Below, piece after piece: positions 1-6,991 of a stretch of DNA of 11,134 nt. Position numbers and translations under genes: made by a program. How positions within the stretch are numbered: position 1 is the stretch's first letter; the number at the start of each line of letters is the position of its first letter. Source of the DNA: DASYAN01 sp036501345 (lineage in GTDB: Bacteria; Chloroflexota; Ktedonobacteria; Ktedonobacterales; Ktedonobacteraceae); assembly GCA_036501345.1 (NCBI GenBank), contig DASYAN010000112.1:1-11134 (forward strand). Direction: 5' to 3'. The notes under the pieces are model-generated. The model searched no databases. It saw nothing but the letters and a program-made list of their open reading frames with translations, and was not told the origin of the DNA.

Positions 1-1199
1 CTGTGCTATGATTATTCAGCAATCTTTCATACAAGAAGGGTGCTGGCTTGACCCGCTTCGGAGCATTGTCAAAGCGGCGGCCAGTCTTCGTCGTGAATGT
101 AATCGGATTATGGTCGCTTTTTACGAGGGAAATCTTGAAAATACTGTGCAATCTATACTGCGTACATTACAAGCTGGATGTCGTATTGATCGTCGAGCCG
201 CTTATCCTAGTACTGCCCAGCTTTTGCTGGATGGCTTGGACTGGCAACTCGAATTACTCTTAACTTAATGCTTATGGGGTATGGATGCGACGACCCGAGC
301 ATCTCGCTTCACGGTCTTAGCGATCAGTGTCCTCTATCGCGGCTGTGCTATTCCGGTTGCGTGGAAGATCGTGCGTAGCCATGAGAAGGGATCTTGGGAA
401 CCGTATTGGAAGGAGTTATTCACGGTGCTGCAAGGCAGTGTGCCCAAGGATTGGATGGTGCTCGTGCTGGCAGATCGCGGACTGTATGCTCCATGGCTCT
501 TCAAGCACATCGTCTCAGTTGGCTGGCACCCTTTTCTGCGCATCAACTTAGGCGGCAAAGTGCGCCCTGTGGGAGATGAGAAATGGGTATGGCTTTGGAC
601 TCTGGTTCCCCGGACGGGAACGGCTTGGAGTGGTCATGTGGACTGCTTTGTGGGCAAGACACTCCGCTGCACTCTGCTGGCACGTTGGGATGAAGGCTAC
701 GCTGATCCTTGGCTCATCCTGACCGATTTAGCTCCTGAAGCGGCTAATGTGGTGTGGTACGCTCTGCGATCTTGGATCGAAGGAGGATTTAAGGATACCA
801 AACGAGGAGGCTGGCAATGGCATCAAACCAAGATGACTGATCCTGCACGAGCCAGTCGCTTGTGGTTGGCAATAGCAGTCGCCACCTTATGGGTGGGAAG
901 TCGCGGTGGTGAAGCTGAGGCCTCACCATCCTGTAGCGGACTGGAGGCCTTGCCAGAGTTGCATATTGCCCGACGCACGGCAACCAAACGCTCACGCCCC
1001 AGACTCCAGAGCTGCTTTGCCCAGGGCCTGCGGCACATTTTGGTGGCTCTGCTCAAAGGTGAACCTTTGCCTTTGGGACAGTTCGTGCCTGAACCTTTGC
1101 CTCTGCTTATGCCAGCACGCAAGAAGCCGAAGCCGCTTTCCAGTCAGATGGCTCCTTTGGCTTCCCAGGAGGCCGCATGAAAATACCTACCCGTGAAAG
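1..1199 (+). mobile_element. IS4-family insertion sequence, right part (left end outside window)
   Basis: This stretch is filled by a degraded IS4-family transposase gene. Its right edge lies between the transposase stop at 1180 and about 1199, because from there leftwards-reading IS1182 transposase sequence begins abruptly on the other strand. The bases 1181-1199 (reading tacccgtgaaag near the edge) are the likely terminal repeat, but the partner repeat would be left of position 1, so neither the inverted repeats nor a target duplication can be verified. The element appears to have inserted into, or recombined with, the IS1182 element. Confidence 0.6.
8..1180 (+). pseudogene. IS4-family DDE transposase, interrupted by an in-frame stop
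   Basis: This gene encoded the cut-and-paste transposase of an IS4-family element. Counting from the Met at 281, the first catalytic Asp is D2 (in MDATT), the second is D65 in LADRGLY, and the third acidic residue E167 sits in the family signature Y-(2)-R-(3)-E-(6)-K (Y160, R163, E167, K174). The segment 8-268 is in the same frame and ends with a TAA at 266-268, only four codons before that Met; it carries a weak match to the N-terminal part of the family (ENTVQS region). The simplest reading is one gene broken by a nonsense mutation or a compensated small indel just before the first catalytic Asp. The reading frame is open back to the window edge, so the true start is uncertain. Unless read through, no complete transposase is made. 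The C-terminal 100 residues are rich in Pro and basic residues and show no further motif. Confidence 0.8.
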
Positions 1200-2339
1200 C
1201 CGAGCAGGGTGAGGCCATAGTTCTCTTTGCTGCTCACCAGTAAATCCGCATCGACATAGCCTGTATCCACGATGTGTTCATCAGGCAAGAGCTGATGCAG
1301 GGCGAGGTCCTCTTGAATCGTCTGTGTCATTTCCACATCTTGTACGTTTGCCACAGTCGTCTCTACCTGGACAATGAGTTGAGGTAAGAACCTTGCCTGG
1401 GCATCCCCAGTTGCCTCCAATGCACACGTTTCTGTTATATGGAATTTATAACCAAACCATATTGTATCTCGCTTTTTGCCGGTCCTTGCTTCAGCATCAT
1501 AGGGAGAACGAATAATCCCCTCACCTTCGCTTGCTTGTGGGCCTGCTCGCCATTTCACCTTTCCATCGGAGAGGTCGTAATACTGCTGCCAGATCTGTCT
1601 GAGCAGTTGCACGCTTTCACTCTTCTTCAGTTCTTCAGGGGCTTCTGGTCGCTGCAGTGCTTGTAACAGATGCATCCCATCTTTTCCAATTTGTTGTGCC
1701 AATGCCATGCGCTGGTTTTCCGCTTTGGGTAAGCGATAGTTCTCGACACGGTGGCTGTATCGCTCAAACCAGTCCTGGCTGATCTGCTGCACCAGCCAAT
1801 CAGGGGCAAGTGCCGCAAGATCATCGAGAGCCGCTCGCAGCGTTTCTCCCACACATTCTAGATTCGAGAGCGAGCGCACACGCGCTAACACATGGGTGGA
1901 ATCGGTGCGTTGCTTGCCACCTGCGGTTCCGCCATCCCCGCTGCTTGCATACCTCTAAGAGCCGATCAAGTAACAGGGCCTCCTGCTGGCGCTCTAGCAA
2001 ACGCGTGCGAAATTCGCAGAGGACTGAGAAATCAAAACCAGGGTCAGTTAGGTCCAGGCCCAATGCATACTTCCAATCAATTCGTTCGCGAACGGCGTTG
2101 GCCGCTTGTCGATCCGTCAGACCTTCGGTATACTGCAGCACGGTGACTATCGCCAGTCGCCAGGGTTGGTAGGCAGGCTGCCCCTCAACTGGGTACAAGC
2201 TGGCAAAGTGCTCATCCTGATAGAGATCTGCCAACTCTTCACGCAAACGCATTGCCAAGGTTCCTTTCGGGCAAGCAGCATGTGCAACACGGACCGTTTC
2301 TTCTGGGATGCTTTCCATTTCTCTGGCATACATTGACAT
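1187..2339 (-). pseudogene. IS1182-family transposase, frameshifted and 3'-truncated
   Basis: The N-terminal part (start ATG at 2339, preceded by AAGGAGG with 6 nt spacing) has the DUF772-type transposase N-terminal domain, including PWRLAIVTVLQYTEGLTDRQ and DFSVLCEFRTRLL. Around 1912-1937 the frame changes: CKQRG in the first frame continues as GGKQRTDSTHVL in another, so an indel has broken the gene. The downstream part carries the first catalytic Asp (QRTDSTHV) and the second (HIVDTGYVDAD). The protein stops right after LLGFHG, where the family normally continues for well over 100 residues including the catalytic Glu. The end coincides with the IS4-type element, so the missing part was cut off by that insertion or by a deletion. 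It cannot encode an active transposase. Confidence 0.85.
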
Positions 2340-2419
2340 CGACGTCCTCCTTAACACTTGTTCTCTTGGCTGACTTTTCCCTGCATTGTACCATTTCAGT
2401 ATTTCTGTCATTGACCAAC

Positions 2420-2719
2420 AGAGTCGAGTCTTGGAAGTATCGGGACTCAGCCGGACAGGCCTTTGGATATGAGCCGAAACCAGGGTTACCTGATGTGAGC
2501 CTATCGCTGGATAATCGAGACGATGTAGAGCATCTAAAGGATATAGTAACGACGTATAATGCACTTGAGGAGAAGAAGGAAGCACTTAGCAAAAGCTTGA
2601 ATATTACCGTACAGCTCAGCCAATACCTAGCCTCTCATAAAGCAGAGAGGAAGCAACTTGAAGAGATGGCAAGAGAGGAAACGCGGAAGAAGCCAGATAA
2701 TAGCAAGCACCGCTTATAA
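2420..2719 (+). pseudogene. C-terminal fragment of an unrecognised protein, 5' end lost to IS1182
   Basis: About 100 codons of convincing protein sequence end at a TAA at 2717-2719. The segment contains a short Gly/Pro/Asp-rich part (GQAFGYEPKPGLPDV) followed by a charged, helical, coiled-coil-like stretch (DDVEHLKDIV through HKAERKQLEEMAREE) and a basic end. There is no start codon or ribosome site of its own. The open frame extends upstream only as antisense to the IS1182 leader and transposase, so the original 5' part was probably removed by the IS1182 insertion, whose edge lies somewhere in about 2395-2430. I do not recognise the family. It converges on the PucR-type gene with a 22-nt gap. 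Confidence 0.5.
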
Positions 2720-2741
2720 GGGGCTGGAGTGGCCTTTGCTT

Positions 2742-4376
2742 CTAGTGCTTTTGCAAATGATGAATCTTCAAAGCAATCTGCAGAGATAGACGCAGCTCAG
2801 GGTCCTCAAGTGAGTGGCCCAGTAGGGCTTCGATACGATTGATGCGGTAAAGTAATGAGTTTCGATGGAAATGCATAGTCCGTGCCATCTCACTCAGATT
2901 GCCATTGCAGCGAAAAAAGCCCTCCAGCGTATCAATATAGGTACTATCATGCCTGAGAAGTGGGCCTAGCGTTTCATGGTAGAAATCATTCATTTCGCTG
3001 TGGTTATTCAAATAGAAGAGCAGACGATAGATGCCCAGGCGAGCAAATGAATGGAGATTGCCCTCACCAAAGAGGTGTCGCCCGATCTCTAATGCCTGTT
3101 GCGCTTCGCGGAATGAGAGAGGGATACCTTGTAGATTGTGCGCAATACGACCAATACCGCAGGAATAGACGGGAAGGTTTGTTCCGTCGTCTCTGCCAGA
3201 AAGAACACGGGCCATGAGCCGCTCAATACGCGCATAGGTAGTGTTCTCATTCTCACGCTCTTGCTCAGGGTCCAGAGTTGCTTCTATCTCTGAAAGGGGC
3301 AACAAAGCAGTGATCCTGCGCGGCTCAAGCAACACCCAGCAATTTTGCCAGGAGCGCAAGAGTTCATCGCGGATACGTTTGCTCCACTGGGTAAGAGCAC
3401 TGCCGAGAGAGGTCTCATGCTCCTGAATGGCAACCTCAAAAAGAATCACCACCTGGGGTACAGTGAGATCATAGCCAAGAAGACGTGCACGAGCCATCAT
3501 TTCCTCAGGTTGCTGATAATGGCCCTGGAGAACATCAGTAAACGCCTCAACTTGATAACGGCTCTCCACCTCGCTCCGCTCACGCTCGCGAGCAAACTCA
3601 ATGGCCAGAATTGGAGTCACATTGCCCAGGACAATGCGTTCCAGGTAATCAAAATCACTCTCACGCCCAATGAGCGAGAGATATCCAACAATCTCATGTC
3701 TGCTCGGGATTGGTTCAACGACCCGTGCTAATCCTCGCAACCTGAGCAGTTCGTCAGTCAACACATTTGGTAAGAGCAGAGGCTCGGCTTGCGCAGGCGC
3801 AACTTGCAAGCGCACCTGATAATCTGCATCCTGCACAACGACCCACTTACCACGGCTGTTAGCAAGATGCTGACAGACACCCTGTATACCAGCTCCATGC
3901 ACGCTCAACTGCATCAGTTGTTGTGCAATTTCCGTCGCATCGTGCTCTATTTCATCGCGAAAACTGACAACGAACGTAATCACCTCACGTTCAATCTCTT
4001 CGATGAGCACATGAGGAGGCAGCAAAATCAGTGGGAGATGCAACTGATTAGCTAACCCCTTCGCCTCATCTCCCAACGCCTCTTCGGCCTGGGCCGCAAC
4101 AGCAACCACTGCGACTCCAGCTTGATGGAGGCTTTTGAGTAAGTGAGGAAGAGTCTCATTCAGTCGGCGTAATTGCACCAGTGTGAGGAGAGCCAGTTCT
4201 CCTCCCTGCACACTTTCAAATGCCGGTAAGCGAGCACGCATATGACATGCCCACGTTACTCGGCGTTCTAATCCGGATGCACCAGCTACCAGTCGTGCAT
4301 CTCGTGAGGCGAGCAGGGTTAAGACGTTACGGACAGAGGCCGATGATTGCGATTGCGAGGGGGATAGACTGCCCAT
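2742..4376 (-). CDS. PucR/CdaR-family transcriptional regulator
   Basis: This is a 544-residue DNA-binding regulator. Residues about 14-140 form the PucR N-terminal domain (VRNVLTLLASRDARLVAGASGLERRV at its start, then an EALGDEAKGLANQLHLPLI segment typical of the family). The central part, about 260-440, fits the degenerate GGDEF-like CdaR domain. The last 72 residues are the PucR-type helix-turn-helix: NLSEMARTMHFHRNSLLYRI followed by NRIEALLG. Regulators of this class respond to metabolites (purine degradation, sugar acids, amino acids), but no target operon is next to it, so the ligand is unknown. The start at 4376 has only a weak purine-rich site (AAGAAG) upstream. It lies 75 nt downstream of a small basic-protein gene with a hairpin (4399-4423) between them, so it may be transcribed separately. 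Confidence 0.9.
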   Translation of the reverse strand: MGSLSPSQSQSSASVRNVLTLLASRDARLVAGASGLERRVTWACHMRARLPAFESVQGGELALLTLVQLRRLNETLPHLLKSLHQAGVAVVAVAAQAEEALGDEAKGLANQLHLPLILLPPHVLIEEIEREVITFVVSFRDEIEHDATEIAQQLMQLSVHGAGIQGVCQHLANSRGKWVVVQDADYQVRLQVAPAQAEPLLLPNVLTDELLRLRGLARVVEPIPSRHEIVGYLSLIGRESDFDYLERIVLGNVTPILAIEFARERERSEVESRYQVEAFTDVLQGHYQQPEEMMARARLLGYDLTVPQVVILFEVAIQEHETSLGSALTQWSKRIRDELLRSWQNCWVLLEPRRITALLPLSEIEATLDPEQERENENTTYARIERLMARVLSGRDDGTNLPVYSCGIGRIAHNLQGIPLSFREAQQALEIGRHLFGEGNLHSFARLGIYRLLFYLNNHSEMNDFYHETLGPLLRHDSTYIDTLEGFFRCNGNLSEMARTMHFHRNSLLYRINRIEALLGHSLEDPELRLSLQIALKIHHLQKH

Positions 4377-4398
4377 AACTCACTTCTTGATAGCTAGA

Positions 4399-4423
4399 GA
4401 CCCACAGCTTTAGCTATGGGGTC
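4399..4423. repeat. Imperfect hairpin gaccc...agct-tt-agct...gggtc
   Basis: An inverted repeat pairs GACCC (4399-4403) with GGGTC (4419-4423) and AGCT with AGCT around a TT loop, with a small mismatch or bulge between the two stem parts. An outer GCTAG/CTAGC pair (about 4393 and 4436) could extend it. No T-run follows on either strand, so it is not a classic terminator. In shape and partly in sequence it resembles the hairpin at 8045-8065 inside the omega-RNA, and could be a relic of an IS200/IS605-type end. Confidence 0.5.
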
Positions 4424-4445
4424 ATCGACTTGTACCTAGCAATTT

Positions 4446-4459
4446 GGCGCTTTAGCGCC
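4446..4459. repeat. Hairpin ggcgc-ttta-gcgcc over a stop codon
   Basis: GGCGC and GCGCC flank a TTTA loop. The hairpin overlaps the stop codon of the small basic-protein gene (TAA, complement of 4452-4454). It could pause transcription or protect the 3' end of the message, but no U-tract follows in the gene's direction, so calling it a terminator would go too far. Confidence 0.5.
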
Positions 4460-4568
4460 TCGCTGCTGTTGCAACAGCAGCTGACTTCTGGGCCTGACGC
4501 TGCTTTTCCTTGATTTTCTTTGCTTTGCGAAGCTGCTTATGCCATGCAACTTTTTTTGTCTTATTCAT
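4452..4568 (-). CDS. 38-residue highly basic small protein
   Basis: A short gene begins with ATG at 4568, preceded by AAAGGA about 6 nt upstream, and ends with TAA at 4452. The product starts MNKTKKVAWHKQLRKAKKIK and ends in an Ala-rich AAVATAARR. Of 38 residues, 14 are Lys or Arg and only one (Glu) is acidic. It has no signal peptide or membrane segment. The composition resembles tiny ribosome- or RNA-associated proteins, but I cannot assign a named family. It begins 39 nt after the stop of the TPR/acidic-tail gene on the same strand and is probably in the same transcript. A perfect 20-bp palindrome (4462-4481) lies inside its Ala-rich codons. Confidence 0.7.
   Translation of the reverse strand: MNKTKKVAWHKQLRKAKKIKEKQRQAQKSAAVATAARR
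4462..4481. repeat. Perfect 20-bp palindrome
   Basis: GCTGCTGTTGCAACAGCAGC is its own reverse complement over all 20 bases. It encodes the A-A-V-A-T-A-A part of the small basic protein, so the symmetry may partly follow from the GCN-rich codons, but the exactness over 20 bp is notable. It sits 2 bp from the hairpin at 4446-4459. Confidence 0.6.
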
Positions 4569-4607
4569 AAAAATCCTTTCTAGAGATTAATCTCTTAAGT
4601 AGAAATG

Positions 4608-5426
4608 TTACTCTTCGGACTCAGATCCGCCCTCGAAATCGATCTCAGTCATCTCATCAGTATCATCGCCACCATCATAGTATTCATCGTCGTTGCCTAG
4701 TTCGTCCTCGTCGTCGCGGTCGTCGCGCAGCATCGAAACTTTGGTATAGGCACGTAGGGTTTCACCGCCGCCCTGTGATAGGAAGCTGACCTTACCAAAC
4801 ATACTGGGATGCTGATACTCTTCGCGAAGAATAACACGAATCCGGCTCGGCTCTACTGCTAGTATAGCAGCTCCGTAGCGATTGCCTCCCTCTATATAGC
4901 CAATCAAGCGATTAGCCAGACGAGGATCAACCTGTCCAATAACCTCTCCGGCAGCATTCTGCACAAGTAATCGGTGCCCATTAACCTGCAAATTGACCTT
5001 ATCACCATAGCTCACACGGGCGAGCACGGAAGTGGGCGCCAGATTGACCAATTCAGTCACACCCGTTTTGCCAGTTTCCTCAATAAAAGCACGAGGGTCA
5101 ATTCGGTCTAGGCCTGCAGGAACAGCAGCAACAGGAACTGTCTGCAATGAATCGAGACGCTCTAGGTTTTTCTTCGCAATACCATTGAGTGGATTATACT
5201 TCAACGTTTGCGAATAGGCCTGACGGGCATCGGCATATTGGCCTAGCTCAGTATGGGCCTTACCCAGGCGATTCCATGCATCAGACTCCTGGGGAAAGAG
5301 GTTCAGGATATTCTTGTTTGTGCTGACCGCTTCTTCCCACTGGCCCTCCTGGGCCAGTCTGACAGCTAATTCTGTCCACTGCTTCTTCAGCCGCGCCTTT
5401 TCTTCAGCTGACAGTGCTTGCGTCAT
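4608..5426 (-). CDS. TPR protein with acidic C-terminal tail
   Basis: The frame is open up to 5531, but the best start is the ATG at 5426: GGAGGAG lies 6 nt upstream of it, whereas the upstream Met codons lack a site and the longest version overlaps miaB by 59 nt. From 5426 the product has 272 residues. Residues about 14-92 hold tetratricopeptide repeats (ELAVRLAQEGQWEEAVSTN; AWNRLGKAHTELGQYADARQ). Residues about 124-215 form a beta-rich domain that I do not recognise (VSYGDKVNLQVNGHRLLVQN). The final 38 residues are an acidic tail with 21 Asp/Glu and one Arg. TPRs mediate protein-protein contacts; no enzyme motif is visible. The gene starts 46 nt after the miaB stop and is followed by the small basic-protein gene, suggesting one operon. 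It is probably cytoplasmic, since no signal or membrane segment is seen. Confidence 0.85.
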   Translation of the reverse strand: MTQALSAEEKARLKKQWTELAVRLAQEGQWEEAVSTNKNILNLFPQESDAWNRLGKAHTELGQYADARQAYSQTLKYNPLNGIAKKNLERLDSLQTVPVAAVPAGLDRIDPRAFIEETGKTGVTELVNLAPTSVLARVSYGDKVNLQVNGHRLLVQNAAGEVIGQVDPRLANRLIGYIEGGNRYGAAILAVEPSRIRVILREEYQHPSMFGKVSFLSQGGGETLRAYTKVSMLRDDRDDEDELGNDDEYYDGGDDTDEMTEIDFEGGSESEE

Positions 5427-5472
5427 CAAAATCTCCTCCAGCATCGCGGGATAAGTTTCTCTCGTCTGCTTA

Positions 5473-6987
5473 TTATAGCGCAATAGCGCAACCTTGTAGA
5501 GACCAAGCAGTAGCCTGCTCAACACGGACATTCACAAGATCACCTGGTTGAATGACGCCAAGGCCAAGGGCCTGATTGGCATCCGGCTCGGGGAAGAAGA
5601 CCCACTTGTTCGAACGATTGCGCCCTTTCCATTGCCGACGTCCATGCGACACATTTATCTCCTCAACCATCACTTCCTGAACCTTGCCAATGTAAGCTTG
5701 ATTCAGCTCAAGGGCAATCTGTGCCTGCACTTCTTCTACCACATGTAAACGCCGCTTCTTCTCGGCCAGGGGAATATCGTCTTCCCAGCGGGCTGCGACA
5801 GTACCAGGGCGTACAGAATATGCAGCCACATGGACAACATCAAAGCGAATTGCCTTCAGCAGATCAAGCGTATGCTGGAACTCTTCCTCAGTCTCGCCAC
5901 AAAAACCGACAATTACATCGGTAGAGAGAGTAATATCCGGCCATAGTTCATGCACCCGTGCAATGCGCTCACAATATTGATCTACTGTGTAACCACGCTT
6001 CATTCGTTTCAAGGTTGCGTCATCACCAGCCTGCACCGGGATGTTCAGGTGTTCACAGACCTTGGGCAGGTTAGCCATACGCTCTATCATACTATCGGTC
6101 ATATGACGGGGATAGGAAGTCATAAAACGGATGCGTTCCAGGCCTTCGATTTCACTCAAACTGCCCATCAAGTCTGCAAGATTTGGTTGCTCTGGCAGAT
6201 CCAGTCCGTAAGCTTCGATGGTCTGACCCAGCAATGTTAGTTCTCTGGCTCCCTTGGTGACCAGCGAGTGGGCTTCTGCTCTCAATTCATCCATTGGACG
6301 ACTCCGCTCGCGTCCCCGACGATAGGGAACAATACAATAGGTACAGACCTTGTTGCAACCTAGAATTACAGGGAGCCATGCACTTGGACTTGTCTGTGCA
6401 GGTTCGATCTTTATAGGATAGTGTGCAACACGCTCACTGGGCTTGGGAGTAATTGCCATTGGGAGGACTGTACCCTTGCCAACCCTGCTAACCGATGTGG
6501 CAAATGTTGGCATAACTGGGTCTTCAGGGGCGGGAACAGGAGTCTGGCTTGAGGCAACTGAGTCATCAGGTATAAAATCGATATCGAGGCAGCCAGCGCC
6601 AGAGATGGGCGTCCAACGCTCTTGTAGGAAGCGTGGCAAGATATCGGCCTGCTCCACTTTCATAAAGAGGTCGACATGCGGATAGCGTCTGTTCAGATCA
6701 TCAATGGTTTTTTGATTACCGATCATACATCCCATCAAAGCTACCAAAAAATCTCCACGCTGCTCTTTGGTTCGCTTGAGTCGAGCCAGCAGATTGTGTG
6801 CTTTCTCTTCTGGTGCCTTGCGTACACTACAAGTATTCAGAACTACAAGATTGGCCTGTTCCATGCTGGTCTCTTCCCACCCCAATTCATCAAGCAGGGT
6901 CTGGATGCGCTGAGAGTCAGCCTGATTCATTTGACACCCAACTGTCCAGATATGGTATTTCCCTCGCGGGATATTTATTGTGGTCAT
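5473..6987 (-). CDS. miaB: tRNA-2-methylthio-N6-dimethylallyladenosine synthase (MiaB)
   Basis: This radical-SAM methylthiotransferase adds a methylthio group to i6A37 of tRNAs reading UNN codons. The N-terminal UPF0004 domain has the three Cys of the auxiliary iron-sulfur cluster: C18 (VGCQMNQADS), C53 (LNTCSVR) and C87 (MGCMIG). The radical-SAM cluster motif is C211-x3-C215-x2-C218 in LGCNKVCTYCIVPYRRGRER, and the C-terminal ~70 residues are a TRAM RNA-binding domain. At 504 residues it is about 60 longer than usual. The excess lies at about 129-203, a Pro/Ser-rich, probably disordered linker between UPF0004 and the radical-SAM domain. The sequence NTCSVRKAPEEKA and the i6A-type context favour MiaB over MtaB or RimO. 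A transposon end lies directly upstream, and the nearest Shine-Dalgarno-like sequences (AGAGG at 7002-6998; AAGGAG at 7013-7008) are in or at that end. Confidence 0.93.
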   Translation of the reverse strand: MTTINIPRGKYHIWTVGCQMNQADSQRIQTLLDELGWEETSMEQANLVVLNTCSVRKAPEEKAHNLLARLKRTKEQRGDFLVALMGCMIGNQKTIDDLNRRYPHVDLFMKVEQADILPRFLQERWTPISGAGCLDIDFIPDDSVASSQTPVPAPEDPVMPTFATSVSRVGKGTVLPMAITPKPSERVAHYPIKIEPAQTSPSAWLPVILGCNKVCTYCIVPYRRGRERSRPMDELRAEAHSLVTKGARELTLLGQTIEAYGLDLPEQPNLADLMGSLSEIEGLERIRFMTSYPRHMTDSMIERMANLPKVCEHLNIPVQAGDDATLKRMKRGYTVDQYCERIARVHELWPDITLSTDVIVGFCGETEEEFQHTLDLLKAIRFDVVHVAAYSVRPGTVAARWEDDIPLAEKKRRLHVVEEVQAQIALELNQAYIGKVQEVMVEEINVSHGRRQWKGRNRSNKWVFFPEPDANQALGLGVIQPGDLVNVRVEQATAWSLQGCAIAL

Positions 6988-6991
6988 TAGT

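Noticed and set aside
1912..1937. Programmed ribosomal frameshift in the IS1182 transposase
   Set aside because: IS1182 transposases are normally single-frame, no slippery run is visible here, and the gene is truncated anyway, so a mutation is more likely.
2252..2420. Upstream part of the frame ending at 2719, as a gene start
   Set aside because: It is antisense to the IS1182 transposase start and leader and has no coding character; only the part after about 2420 looks like protein.
4399..4423. Rho-independent terminator before the PucR gene
   Set aside because: The stem has internal mismatches and no T-run follows on either strand.
5427..5531. Longer N-terminus for the TPR protein overlapping miaB
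   Set aside because: The upstream Met codons lack ribosome sites, while GGAGGAG sits 6 nt before the ATG at 5426.
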